A stretch of 64,000 nt of DNA from an uncultured Clostridia bacterium (GTDB lineage Bacteria; Bacillota; Clostridia; Oscillospirales; Ruminococcaceae): the NCBI GenBank assembly GCA_947383835.1, contig CANDEV010000005.1, positions 1-64,000 on the forward strand, in the 5' to 3' direction. Both the position numbers and the translations under genes were made by a program. The notes beneath the pieces were generated by a model that ran no database searches, had not been told where the DNA came from, and saw only the letters and a list, made by a program, of their open reading frames with translations. Shown here piece after piece: positions 36,801 to 44,187 of the stretch. Within the stretch, counting starts at the first letter, position 1. Every line of letters begins with the position of its first letter.

Positions 36801-37409
36801 ACCCAAAAGACGGCGAAAATAACCGTTACCGAGATAGCCAAAAGCAGCGGCGGCAAGCTCTACCTCCGCCGCCCTGATTTTGCTTTGGAGCACGGCGGTC
36901 TCACCGCAGCGGAACGTGGCACGGCTATGCATACCTTTATGCAGTACGCCGATTACTCTGCCGCGGAACAGGACGCAGCCGCGGAAGCAGCACGTCTTGC
37001 GGAATATGGCTTGCTTAGCTTTGAGGAACGTGACAGTCTGAATATGGGTCAGCTCAAAGAATTTTTTGAGTCAGACTTGTACGCAAGAATGAAAAAAAGC
37101 GGCAATATTCGACGGGAACAGAAATTTTTGATCAAAAAATGCGACGCTGCTCTTGACGATGAGCGATTAATGGAGTATAATAATGGTAGTATGCTTCAAG
37201 GCATTGCAGACTGTATGTTTGAGGAGGACGGCGAGATAGTCCTTGTGGACTATAAGACCGACCGAGTTGACAATGGAAAGATACTCATTTCCAGATATGA
37301 TTTGCAGATAAAGCTTTACAGCGCGGCTCTGTCTAAGATATTCGGCAAACGCGTTAAGGAAGCTTACCTCTATTCATTCAGTCTCGGCAAGGCGGTAAAA
37401 GCAATTTAA
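33819..37409 (+). CDS. addA: ATP-dependent helicase/nuclease subunit A
   Basis: A UvrD-type helicase with a C-terminal RecB nuclease, 1196 residues. Walker A SAAAGSGKTSVLV (about residues 22-34), DEFQDANNNQ (motif II, about 405), TIHKSKGLEYPFVF and LLYVALTRARE (motifs V-VI), and nuclease LVDYKTDRVD (about 1145) are present. It overlaps addB by 17 nt; the ATG at 33819 sits 8 nt after GGAGGAGG, better than 33813. Confidence 0.95.
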   Translation: MSVWTKEQLEAITARDTGIIVSAAAGSGKTSVLVERLLGILSDTENKIPADRIVVVTFTNDAAAQMKQRLSAALSEVIENDPDNLWLCRQQALLQTAKISTIHSFCFDLIRENIQSLDVSAGFRILDDTEERLLIGKAAENTFERLYGENAEKINELADFFSGSVRSDGELEEAMLKIYDFLMSIPFYEDWLQAQINYYSADFDPVSDPLAKAYGELTKKAYGKILSRAEYAQNIFTQSFGKASNAIANDIDGISEILLRLNNSGIFGAAELHDGFSFSRIDLPRKGKNEPVDELTEQQKEKIKKIRDDYKKEFEKIGKNIFTAEEISEDYKKHADILSGISEVITIFSEELKKLKISKNALGFSDAEQLAIKLLAEKKSSGEIVKTRLAKELSEYYSMIMIDEFQDANNNQDLIFKLLSKGGTADKGGTNLFVVGDVKQSIYRFRLANPQLFLDVLKKSEQYTGEDFSGSFASILLNRNFRSSGDVVGFVNYVFGLLMSRENGEIDYTADETLVQGLEYPEGERTTEIIIVPDNDENTESEDDEDASPNCEARAAAQKIKSMLGVKTVFDKGALRPCEPRDFCILLRNNKSAELYVRELEKAGIKAYAEEPAGYLRSREISVLTALLAVVDNPMQDIQLVTVLMSPMFMLNAEDMAAIAGERNYGREKYFSVIRRVMDGETSLTADSVLYGKLVRFMKMFEKLRYCAASQRIERFIRTVYDSTDFLSAVQVYKDGGRKRANLRLLLEVAESYEKNSGGGLNGFVRYVDNIIKRDGDFRRASTIAPSDNVVSVKTIHKSKGLEYPFVFLCGTSVKFNSDELNKRIQINSDFGIGFKIQDRENLKLYNSFPQHTIKEINRAAAKSEEMRLLYVALTRAREQLFITVPDNEKIRKRIEKVRSEIIASGDVTAGTVSSADSMLDWISAAMLVHPNGDWFRDGEVISVNDSAVKVGVCTASSETEKALEETKAEKALPDSGMLQKLRDMFAFRYDDSLTQKTAKITVTEIAKSSGGKLYLRRPDFALEHGGLTAAERGTAMHTFMQYADYSAAEQDAAAEAARLAEYGLLSFEERDSLNMGQLKEFFESDLYARMKKSGNIRREQKFLIKKCDAALDDERLMEYNNGSMLQGIADCMFEEDGEIVLVDYKTDRVDNGKILISRYDLQIKLYSAALSKIFGKRVKEAYLYSFSLGKAVKAI

Positions 37410-37428
37410 TTACATAGGAGGCTCTCAA

Positions 37429-37857
37429 ATGGCTAATCGAAACAATCCAGCGCCCGCAAAGCGTTCGGGCGGAATCAACGCAACGTTCATAGGAGCGGTT
37501 TTCCTCGGTATCTGTATTTTAATAGCGGGAATAAATATCGGCAGCGGTGTGAGAAAGCTAAATAAAACTATTGAAGCGACCACGTTCGCTTCAACAAATA
37601 CTATGAATGTCCCCTCCGAAATGGAGGTGGGTCAGAAAAAGTACCTTACCGAAACGGAGGCAGCGGATTACCTTAACGTTACAAAGGAAAAGATTATAAA
37701 TCTTATCTCAAGCGGAGAGATAACCGAATATGTAAAGACAGATACAGGCTACTCTGTTTCTATTACAGTTTTGGATAATTGGTTTGATAACGAGGCATAT
37801 CAGAATAAGCTTAGGAGCAACGCTTCAAGCGACGATGACGAAAATTCGGAAAGCTGA
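37429..37857 (+). CDS. Membrane-anchored protein with excisionase/MerR-type HTH
   Basis: A 142-residue protein with one transmembrane helix (about residues 17-38) and a C-terminal HTH_17-like domain (about 70-125, YLTETEAADYLNVTKEKIIN). The linker is Thr/Ser-rich and the tail is acidic. A DNA-binding domain on a membrane anchor is unusual; the HTH may have another role or bind DNA near the membrane. AGGAGG precedes the ATG. It is 19 bp after addA, and infC follows from a separate promoter. Confidence 0.7.
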   Translation: MANRNNPAPAKRSGGINATFIGAVFLGICILIAGINIGSGVRKLNKTIEATTFASTNTMNVPSEMEVGQKKYLTETEAADYLNVTKEKIINLISSGEITEYVKTDTGYSVSITVLDNWFDNEAYQNKLRSNASSDDDENSES

Positions 37858-37893
37858 TTTTTGCACATTTTTGAAATTTTTTAAAAAAAGTAC

Positions 37894-37922
37894 TTGACAA
37901 ACGGATATAAATGGTTTATAAT
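37894..37922 (+). promoter_or_regulatory. Promoter of infC-rpmI-rplT
   Basis: TTGACA (37894-37899) and TATAAT (37917-37922) with a 17-bp spacer. Transcription would start near 37930 and run about 190 nt before the infC start. Confidence 0.88.
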
Positions 37923-37929
37923 AATTAGC

Positions 37930-38102
37930 GTTGGTGTTTTTCACCGTGTAAAAAGAAAGCAGAACTTCCGTTCTCACCCTGCCGCAATAAGGCGAGCAGA
38001 GGTCAATATGCGATTTTATTTATGGACACGGCGTACGTTTCAGTGCGTGTGACTATGATTTTTCGTATGAGCGGAGCGTTCTGTTCCGCTCATTTTATTT
38101 TA
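37930..38102 (+). promoter_or_regulatory. infC leader with attenuator terminator
   Basis: The long leader ends in an intrinsic terminator: ATGAGCGGA (38067-38075) pairs with TCCGCTCAT (38085-38093) and TTTATTTTA follows, ending just before the infC ribosome site. Further hairpins (AGAAC/GTTCT near 37965 and CTGC...GCAG near 37980-38000) lie upstream. This fits autogenous control of infC-rpmI-rplT by L20-type leaders known in Firmicutes, though the L20 site itself cannot be confirmed by eye. Confidence 0.7.
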
Positions 38103-38118
38103 GTTGGGGGTGCTTACC

Positions 38119-38643
38119 ATAAGCAACAGCAGCAAAGATATCCAGATCAATGAAGAGATCAGAGACAAGGAAGTCCGCGTTATAGACAACGACGGAACGC
38201 AGCTCGGCGTAATGCCTTCCAAGGAAGCGTTAAAGCTTGCCGAGGAAAAGGAATTTGATTTAGTCAAGATCGCGCCGCAGGCAGATCCGCCGGTGTGCAA
38301 GATAATGGACTACGGCAAGTATGTTTTTGAACAGAACAAGCGTGAAAAGGAAGCAAGAAAGAACCAAAAGATTGTTGAGATCAAGGAGATAAGGATGTTC
38401 TCCACTATTGACACAAACGATTTCAATACAAAGGTAAATCAGGCTATAAAATTCCTTAAGTCGGGCGACAAGCTAAAGGTCTCGGTTCGCTTCAGGAAGC
38501 GGGCTATTGCTCACCCTCATCTGGGCGAGGAGCTTCTTGAAAAGTTCAAGGAGGCTTGCTCCGAGGCAGGTACTGTTGAAAAGCCGTCTAAAATGGAGGG
38601 ACGTTCTCTCGTTATGTTCGTTTCCCCCAAGGCTTCAAAATAA
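38119..38643 (+). CDS. infC: Translation initiation factor IF-3 (AUA start)
   Basis: IF-3 binds the 30S subunit and rejects non-canonical starts. The protein of about 174 residues has the N domain (IQINEEIRDKEVRVIDNDG), the linker and the C domain (KVSVRFRKRAIAHPHLGEELLEKF). The best ribosome site GGGGGTG (38106-38112) is 6 nt before ATA at 38119 and no ATG or GTG is near. The alternative TTG at 38104 would place this site inside the gene. A rare start codon on infC is a known basis of autoregulation. Confidence 0.9.
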   Translation: MSNSSKDIQINEEIRDKEVRVIDNDGTQLGVMPSKEALKLAEEKEFDLVKIAPQADPPVCKIMDYGKYVFEQNKREKEARKNQKIVEIKEIRMFSTIDTNDFNTKVNQAIKFLKSGDKLKVSVRFRKRAIAHPHLGEELLEKFKEACSEAGTVEKPSKMEGRSLVMFVSPKASK

Positions 38644-38728
38644 ATTTTGAGAACAAGCTGATTAATTGTGAAGCGATGCTGAAATTATTTAATCGGAGTT
38701 TTGTTTAAATTAAAGGAGGATATATATT

Positions 38729-38926
38729 ATGCCAAAGCAAAAAACACATTCCGGCGCAAAAAAGCGTTTTAAGCTCACTAAAAACGGTATGGTAAAGTAC
38801 CAGAAGACAAACAGACGCCACAGACTTACTCAAAAGGCTACAAAGCGTAAGAGGATCAACAGAGCTGCGGGTTACACAGGCTCTGCAAACACAGCAACGG
38901 TAAAGCAGCTTATTCCTTATAAATAA
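38729..38926 (+). CDS. rpmI: 50S ribosomal protein L35
   Basis: A 65-residue basic protein, with MPKQKTHSGAKKRFKLTKNG and RRHRLTQKATKRKR typical of L35. AAAGGAGG is ideally placed before the ATG. Second gene of infC-rpmI-rplT. Confidence 0.97.
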   Translation: MPKQKTHSGAKKRFKLTKNGMVKYQKTNRRHRLTQKATKRKRINRAAGYTGSANTATVKQLIPYK

Positions 38927-39011
38927 GGGCTGACAGTATTAGCGGGAGCGCAGGTCGATCTTGCCTCTTGCTTCTTAAATTCTAAAATTTCTAATACGGA
39001 GGTAAAAGATT

Positions 39012-39365
39012 ATGGCTCGTGTTAAGGGAGCAATGGCTACTCGCAAGAGAAGAAATAAAACGTTAAAGCTTGCTAAGGGTTACTGGGGCGCAAAAAGCAA
39101 GCACTTTAAAATGGCTAAAGAAGCCGTTATGAAATCAGGAAATTACGCATACGTTGGAAGACGTCTCAAAAAGCGTGATTTCAGAAAGCTCTGGATAACA
39201 AGAATTTCCGCAGCCTGCAAGCTGAACGGAATGAATTATTCCACATTTATGAACGGTCTGAAAAAGGCAGGCATTACTCTGAACAGAAAAATGCTTTCCG
39301 AGATCGCTATCAACGATGCGGCAGGGTTCACGGCTCTTACCGAAAAGGCAAAGGCTGCTCTTTAA
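39012..39365 (+). CDS. rplT: 50S ribosomal protein L20
   Basis: A 117-residue rRNA-binding early assembly protein. MARVKGAMATRKRRNKTLKL, KGYWGAKSKHFKMAKEAVMK and the C-terminal globular part (LWITRISAACKLNGMNYSTF) are typical. In Firmicutes L20 represses its own operon through the leader. GGAGG precedes the ATG, and a terminator follows at 39383. Confidence 0.97.
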   Translation: MARVKGAMATRKRRNKTLKLAKGYWGAKSKHFKMAKEAVMKSGNYAYVGRRLKKRDFRKLWITRISAACKLNGMNYSTFMNGLKKAGITLNRKMLSEIAINDAAGFTALTEKAKAAL

Positions 39366-39382
39366 TTAAAAAATGCTTAAAG

Positions 39383-39413
39383 GTCAGAAGTGAATTTTTG
39401 CTTCTGACTTTTT
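39383..39413 (+). terminator. Terminator after rplT
   Basis: GTCAGAAG (39383-39390) pairs with CTTCTGAC (39401-39408), 10-nt loop, then TTTTT. Confidence 0.88.
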
Positions 39414-39467
39414 GCGCTAATAGAAGCAAGAAAAAAGAAACAAGAGGCAAGATGAAGGAGCCGGTCT

Positions 39468-40265
39468 ATGGAGAACGCTATGCAGCTTATCACGTCAAAG
39501 GACAACCCGAATATAAAGCTTTTCCGTAAGCTTACCGAAAGCAAAAAGCACCGCCGCGAAATGGGTATGTTCACCCTGGAGGGCATACGGCTTATCTCGG
39601 ACGCCGTACATGAAAATGCGGAGCTTCACTCTGTTTTTATTACCGAAAGCTTTGCTGAAAAGCTTGATAAGCAAGGTGAAGCATTGAATTTTCCAAGCGG
39701 CGCAAATCTGTACATGATAACCGACGAGCTGGGCAGAAGCATTTCCGATACAAGCAGCGCGCAGGGCGTTTTTTCAATATGCCGATTTATTGAAAAGCCC
39801 CATTTTTCGCAAACTGTACAGAGGGGCGGCAGGTATCTGCTTCTTTGCAGCATACAAGACCCCGGCAACCTTGGCACTGTTATCAGGACGGCGGACGCTG
39901 TTGGACTGGACGGCGTATTCCTTTCGGAATGCTGCGACCTGTATAATCCGAAGGTCATACGCTCCACAATGGGGAGTCTGTTCAGACTGAACGTTTCAGA
40001 AGTAAGCTTTGAGGAGATTTTTCCGTTTTTCGGAGAGCGGGGAGTACCAACCTACGCCGCTGTTGTGGACAGGGACGCCGCGTCGCTTACAGATTGCGAT
40101 TTTTCGGGCGGCGGAGCGGTGCTTATCGGCAACGAGGGGAACGGTCTGCCGAAAAATATTACAGAAGCTTGCAGTAAAAAACTTACAATAAAAATGAACG
40201 GAAATATAAATTCGTTAAACGCTGCAATGGCTGCGGGAATAATAATGTGGGAGCTTACAAAATAG
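39468..40265 (+). CDS. SpoU/TrmH-type RNA 2'-O-methyltransferase
   Basis: A 265-residue SPOUT methyltransferase with an N-terminal RNA-binding part (residues 1-90) and the knotted catalytic domain. Motif 1 is in DPGNLGTVIRTADAVG (about 126-141), motif 2 in LIGNEGNGLPKNI, and motif 3 in INSLNAAMAAGIIMWE. It probably methylates rRNA or tRNA ribose. AAGGAG precedes the ATG. Its place after rplT is common in Firmicutes. Confidence 0.9.
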   Translation: MENAMQLITSKDNPNIKLFRKLTESKKHRREMGMFTLEGIRLISDAVHENAELHSVFITESFAEKLDKQGEALNFPSGANLYMITDELGRSISDTSSAQGVFSICRFIEKPHFSQTVQRGGRYLLLCSIQDPGNLGTVIRTADAVGLDGVFLSECCDLYNPKVIRSTMGSLFRLNVSEVSFEEIFPFFGERGVPTYAAVVDRDAASLTDCDFSGGGAVLIGNEGNGLPKNITEACSKKLTIKMNGNINSLNAAMAAGIIMWELTK

Positions 40266-40283
40266 AAAGAAGGAAGCTGTGCA

Positions 40284-41519
40284 ATGGACAGACAGAATAT
40301 TTTGGATTGGCTTTGGATAACAAATTGCCTTGGCTGCGGAAATAAAAGGATATGGGAAGTTGTCGGCAGATTTTCAACAGTATCGGAGGCGTGTAATGTT
40401 CTGCGTGACCGAAAAGCAAGAGCAGAATTTCTTACAGCAAAGGAGCAGAAGTCTGCGGACGGTATTGACAGTGATCAAATAGACGAGCTTATTTCCTACT
40501 GTGAAAAGGGAAATATTTACATATTAACATACGACGACGAAAAATATCCCGAAAGGCTGAAGTCCATATTTAATCCGCCCGCAGTTCTGTACTGTCGGGG
40601 CGATATGACCTGCCTTGAGAATGATTTCAGTATTTCCATAGTAGGAACAAGACACCCCTCGGATTACAGTATCCGTCTGACAAATGCTCTTTCAAAGGAA
40701 CTTGCAAAATTCGGCGTGGTAATAATCAGCGGCTTTGCCGTCGGTATTGATATCGCGGCAAATATGTCCGCGGTGAACAGCGGCGGAAAAACAATAGCCG
40801 TTCTTGGATGCGGTCTCGACCATAATTACCCGAAAGATAATTTTGTGTACCGAAGCGAAATAGAGAAAAACGGTCTTTTCATTTCGGAATATTATCCAAA
40901 AACAGGCGGCAGCTCGATTTCATTTCCCGCAAGAAACAGGATACTTTCCGGACTTTCTCTCGGCACTGTCGTAATAGAAGCGGCTGAAAAAAGCGGCGCA
41001 CTAATTACCGCAAACCTTGCTTTAAGTCAGGGAAAGGATATTTTTGCCGCAGCTCCCCACGATCTTTTTGATAAAAGATACGGCGGAAATGTCCGTCTGA
41101 TAAGGGACGGCGCAGTATGCCTGTGCGGATTAAAGGATATTTTGTATGAATATTACGAAAATTACGGACATAAAATAGCAAGTGCAGCAGATGAACTTTT
41201 GATGAAGCTTCCCGAAACGGCGGAGCAAAAGAAAACGCCTATGAAAAATACTGCCGGCAAAACAGCGGACGAGCCGGCTGAAAATAAAGAGAGAGCCGTT
41301 TATGAGCCCGAAAATGAGCCGCAGTTTGACGCTTCTGTTTTAAGCGGAGAAGAAGCGGCGGTGTATAAGACTCTTAAAAATTACGGCTCCGCCATGCTTG
41401 CCGATGATATTGCGTCAGTCTGCGGGATAGACATTTCCGATATGCTTACTATCCTTACAGACCTTGAAATAGAGGGGGCTGTCACTCAAAGAGCAGGGCA
41501 AAGCTACACCGCAAATTGA
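40284..41519 (+). CDS. dprA: DNA processing protein DprA/Smf
   Basis: It loads RecA on incoming single strands in transformation. The Rossmann core shows SIVGTRHPSDYS, IISGFAVGIDIAANMSAV, VLGCGLDHNYPKDN, FPARNRILSGLS and GALITANLALSQGKDIFA. A C-terminal winged helix (about residues 350-411) follows an Ala/Glu-rich linker. 411 residues. No other competence genes are in the window. GAAGGAAG precedes the ATG; topA begins 59 bp after the stop. Confidence 0.95.
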   Translation: MDRQNILDWLWITNCLGCGNKRIWEVVGRFSTVSEACNVLRDRKARAEFLTAKEQKSADGIDSDQIDELISYCEKGNIYILTYDDEKYPERLKSIFNPPAVLYCRGDMTCLENDFSISIVGTRHPSDYSIRLTNALSKELAKFGVVIISGFAVGIDIAANMSAVNSGGKTIAVLGCGLDHNYPKDNFVYRSEIEKNGLFISEYYPKTGGSSISFPARNRILSGLSLGTVVIEAAEKSGALITANLALSQGKDIFAAAPHDLFDKRYGGNVRLIRDGAVCLCGLKDILYEYYENYGHKIASAADELLMKLPETAEQKKTPMKNTAGKTADEPAENKERAVYEPENEPQFDASVLSGEEAAVYKTLKNYGSAMLADDIASVCGIDISDMLTILTDLEIEGAVTQRAGQSYTAN

Positions 41520-41577
41520 TTTGCATTTACTCCGCGCGTATTTTGCGGATTCACATATATTGAAAGGATTGATTTTA

Positions 41578-43656
41578 ATGTCAAAGCTTGTAATCGTTGA
41601 GTCGCCTGCAAAGGCGAAAACAATAAAAAAATATTTGGGAAGCGGCTATGAGGTGGTTGCCTCAATGGGACACGTCAGAGACCTGCCCAAGTCCAAATTC
41701 GGTGTGGACGTTGACAACGGCTTCGAGCCTGTTTATACCGAAATAAAAGGCAAGGAGGAGCTTATCGAAAGCCTTAAAAAAGAGGCGGAAAAGTCTGATT
41801 TTGTATACCTTGCAACCGACCCTGACCGCGAGGGAGAAGCTATTTCATGGCATTTGGCGCAAATGCTTGACCTGCCGCTTGACGACGCGAACCGGGTCAC
41901 CTTTAACGAAATTACCAAAACAGGCGTAAAAAGCGGTATGGAGAACCCGCGCTCCATTGATATAGACCTTGTGAACGCCCAACAGGCAAGACGTGTGCTG
42001 GACAGGATAGTGGGATATAAGCTGTCTCCGTTCCTGTGGAAAAAAGTCCGCAGAGGACTTTCGGCGGGACGTGTGCAGTCGGTGGCTGTGTCACTTGTAG
42101 TTGACCGCGAGAAACAAATAAACAGCTTCAAGCCGGAGGAGTACTGGTCTATAGATGCAAAAATGACAGCTCCCTCCTCAAAAAAGCAGTTTGACGCGAC
42201 CTTTGTGGGAATTGACGGCAAAAAGACGGAGCTCCATTCACAAGCCGAGACGGACGAGGTGCTGAAACGTCTCGAGAATGCGGAGTACAAGGCTGCGGAC
42301 GTTAAAAAGTCCGTGAGAAGAAAGTCTCCCGCGCCTCCGTTCACAACCTCAACAATGCAGCAGGAGGCTTCAAAAAAGCTTGGCTTTGCCGCGGCAAAAA
42401 CCATGAAAGCGGCGCAGATGCTCTATGAGGGTGTTGAGATCGAGGGAATGGGCTCTGTGGGTCTTATCACATATATGAGAACCGACTCACTGCGTATATC
42501 CGACGAGGCGAGAGCCGCCGCATATGAGTATATCGGCGCGGCTTACGGCAAGAATTACATTCCCGCTTCGCCGAAAATCTACAAATCAAAATCCAACGCA
42601 CAGGACGCGCACGAAGCTATACGTCCCTCAACCCCAGAGCTTACTCCCGACAGAGTAAAAAACAGTCTCACCGTCGAGCAGTTCAAACTCTATAAGCTTA
42701 TTTGGGAGCGCTTTATAGCAAGCCAAATGGCAAACGCCCTGCTTGATACGGTTTCCGTTGAGATAGAAGCAAACGGCTGCAATTTTCGTGCAACGGGATT
42801 TTCTGTAAAGTTTGACGGCTTTACGGTACTCTATGAGGAATCCAAAAACGATGAGGAGGGAAAAGTCCTCCCCAATATAGAAAAAGGTGATACCTTGAAG
42901 CTTAAAGCAATAGAGGGACACCAGCATTTTACCCAGCCCCCCGCCCGTTACACCGAGGCTTCACTTATTAAGGCTTTGGAGGAAAACGGTATAGGCAGAC
43001 CGTCTACGTACGCTCCCACAATTTCGACAATTGTCAACCGTTTTTACGTTGAGCGTGACGGCAAGCAGCTCCGTCCCACGGGCTTGGGAGAAGTTACCAC
43101 AGAGCTTATGAAGCAGCATTTTAAAAATATCGTGGACTCAAAATTTACCGCCACAATGGAAAGCGACCTCGATAAAATTGAAGTGGGCGAAATGAACTGG
43201 GTTGACTCCATAAGCGGCTTTTATGAGGATTTTGCGGACACTCTTGAAAAAGCGGAGGTCGCCATGGAGGGCAAGCGGGTGAAAGTCCCCGACGAGGAGA
43301 CAAACGAGGTCTGCGAGATATGCGGAAAGCCTATGGTCATCAAGATAGGACGGTTCGGAAAATTCCTTGCGTGCAGCGGTTTCCCTGATTGCACAAACAC
43401 AAAGCGTATCGTCAAGGACACGGGCGGAGTATGTCCCAAATGCCACAAAAAGGTGCTGCAGAAAAAGTCCAAAAAGGGCAAGAAGTATTTCGGCTGCGAG
43501 GATAATCCGGGCTGCGATTTTATGACGTGGGATACCCCTGTTTCGGATAAATGTCCCAAGTGCAACGACGGCACGACCTTGTTTAAAAAGGGCGGCAAGA
43601 TGTTCTGTCTGAAAGAGGGCTGCGGGTACGAGGTGGCTATTAAAAGGGAGAAATAA
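41578..43656 (+). CDS. topA: DNA topoisomerase I
   Basis: Type IA topoisomerase relaxing negative supercoils. The TOPRIM domain starts SKLVIVESPAKAKTIKKYLG and includes LATDPDREGEAISWH. The catalytic Tyr is in GLITYMRTDSLRIS (about residue 305). Three C-terminal zinc ribbons follow (CEICGKP from about residue 581, CPKCHKK, CPKCNDG, each with paired Cys). 692 residues; ATG 41578 with GAAAGGA upstream is the true start rather than 41521. Confidence 0.96.
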   Translation: MSKLVIVESPAKAKTIKKYLGSGYEVVASMGHVRDLPKSKFGVDVDNGFEPVYTEIKGKEELIESLKKEAEKSDFVYLATDPDREGEAISWHLAQMLDLPLDDANRVTFNEITKTGVKSGMENPRSIDIDLVNAQQARRVLDRIVGYKLSPFLWKKVRRGLSAGRVQSVAVSLVVDREKQINSFKPEEYWSIDAKMTAPSSKKQFDATFVGIDGKKTELHSQAETDEVLKRLENAEYKAADVKKSVRRKSPAPPFTTSTMQQEASKKLGFAAAKTMKAAQMLYEGVEIEGMGSVGLITYMRTDSLRISDEARAAAYEYIGAAYGKNYIPASPKIYKSKSNAQDAHEAIRPSTPELTPDRVKNSLTVEQFKLYKLIWERFIASQMANALLDTVSVEIEANGCNFRATGFSVKFDGFTVLYEESKNDEEGKVLPNIEKGDTLKLKAIEGHQHFTQPPARYTEASLIKALEENGIGRPSTYAPTISTIVNRFYVERDGKQLRPTGLGEVTTELMKQHFKNIVDSKFTATMESDLDKIEVGEMNWVDSISGFYEDFADTLEKAEVAMEGKRVKVPDEETNEVCEICGKPMVIKIGRFGKFLACSGFPDCTNTKRIVKDTGGVCPKCHKKVLQKKSKKGKKYFGCEDNPGCDFMTWDTPVSDKCPKCNDGTTLFKKGGKMFCLKEGCGYEVAIKREK

Positions 43657-43685
43657 GCAGGGCGGGACAATAAAGAGGTTTAATT

Positions 43686-44186
43686 ATGAAAGAAACAATT
43701 AACTTTAACATAATTGAAGAAAAAGATATTCAATTCTTGTCGGACTTGCTGAATAACGAAAGCATAATTGCAGCTCTGCACAATGAAAAAATGCCTTATG
43801 ACGAGTGGCTTGAAGTTTACAGAAAATACTGGAAAAACGATACCGACGAAAAGCATTTTATAATGTTTTGTGATGATAAGCCCGTGGGCTGGCTTAAAAT
43901 AAACGGTCTTGACGGAAATGGTACCGCATGGCTGTCAATGCTCGCCATAGTTCCCGAATGTCAGCGTAAAGGACTTGGCACAGCAGCAGTTTCATTTTTT
44001 GAGAAATATATTTCCGACCGCGGTTTTTCTTCCGCGGGAATAAATACAACGGAGGATAATTCCGCCGCTCAAACGCTGTACGAAAAGTGCGGATATGAAG
44101 TTACCGACCGCTCCGAAAGCGTTATGGGAGACGGCTCAAAAATGATGAGTTACACATTTTTTAAGAAATTAAAAACGGAGAATTAA
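43686..44186 (+). CDS. GNAT-family N-acetyltransferase
   Basis: A 166-residue acetyltransferase inserted between topA and trmFO, which are adjacent in many Firmicutes. The acetyl-CoA loop is VPECQRKGLGTAAVSFFE (about residues 96-113), and LYEKCGYEVTDRSE is at the C-terminus. AAGAGG precedes the ATG. The trmFO start codon comes 1 nt after its stop. The substrate is unknown. Confidence 0.82.
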   Translation: MKETINFNIIEEKDIQFLSDLLNNESIIAALHNEKMPYDEWLEVYRKYWKNDTDEKHFIMFCDDKPVGWLKINGLDGNGTAWLSMLAIVPECQRKGLGTAAVSFFEKYISDRGFSSAGINTTEDNSAAQTLYEKCGYEVTDRSESVMGDGSKMMSYTFFKKLKTEN

Positions 44187-44187
44187 A

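Noticed and set aside
41521..41577. Extended start of topA at 41521
   Set aside because: The upstream codons lack a ribosome site, and the conserved topoisomerase I N-terminus starts at 41578 after GAAAGGA.
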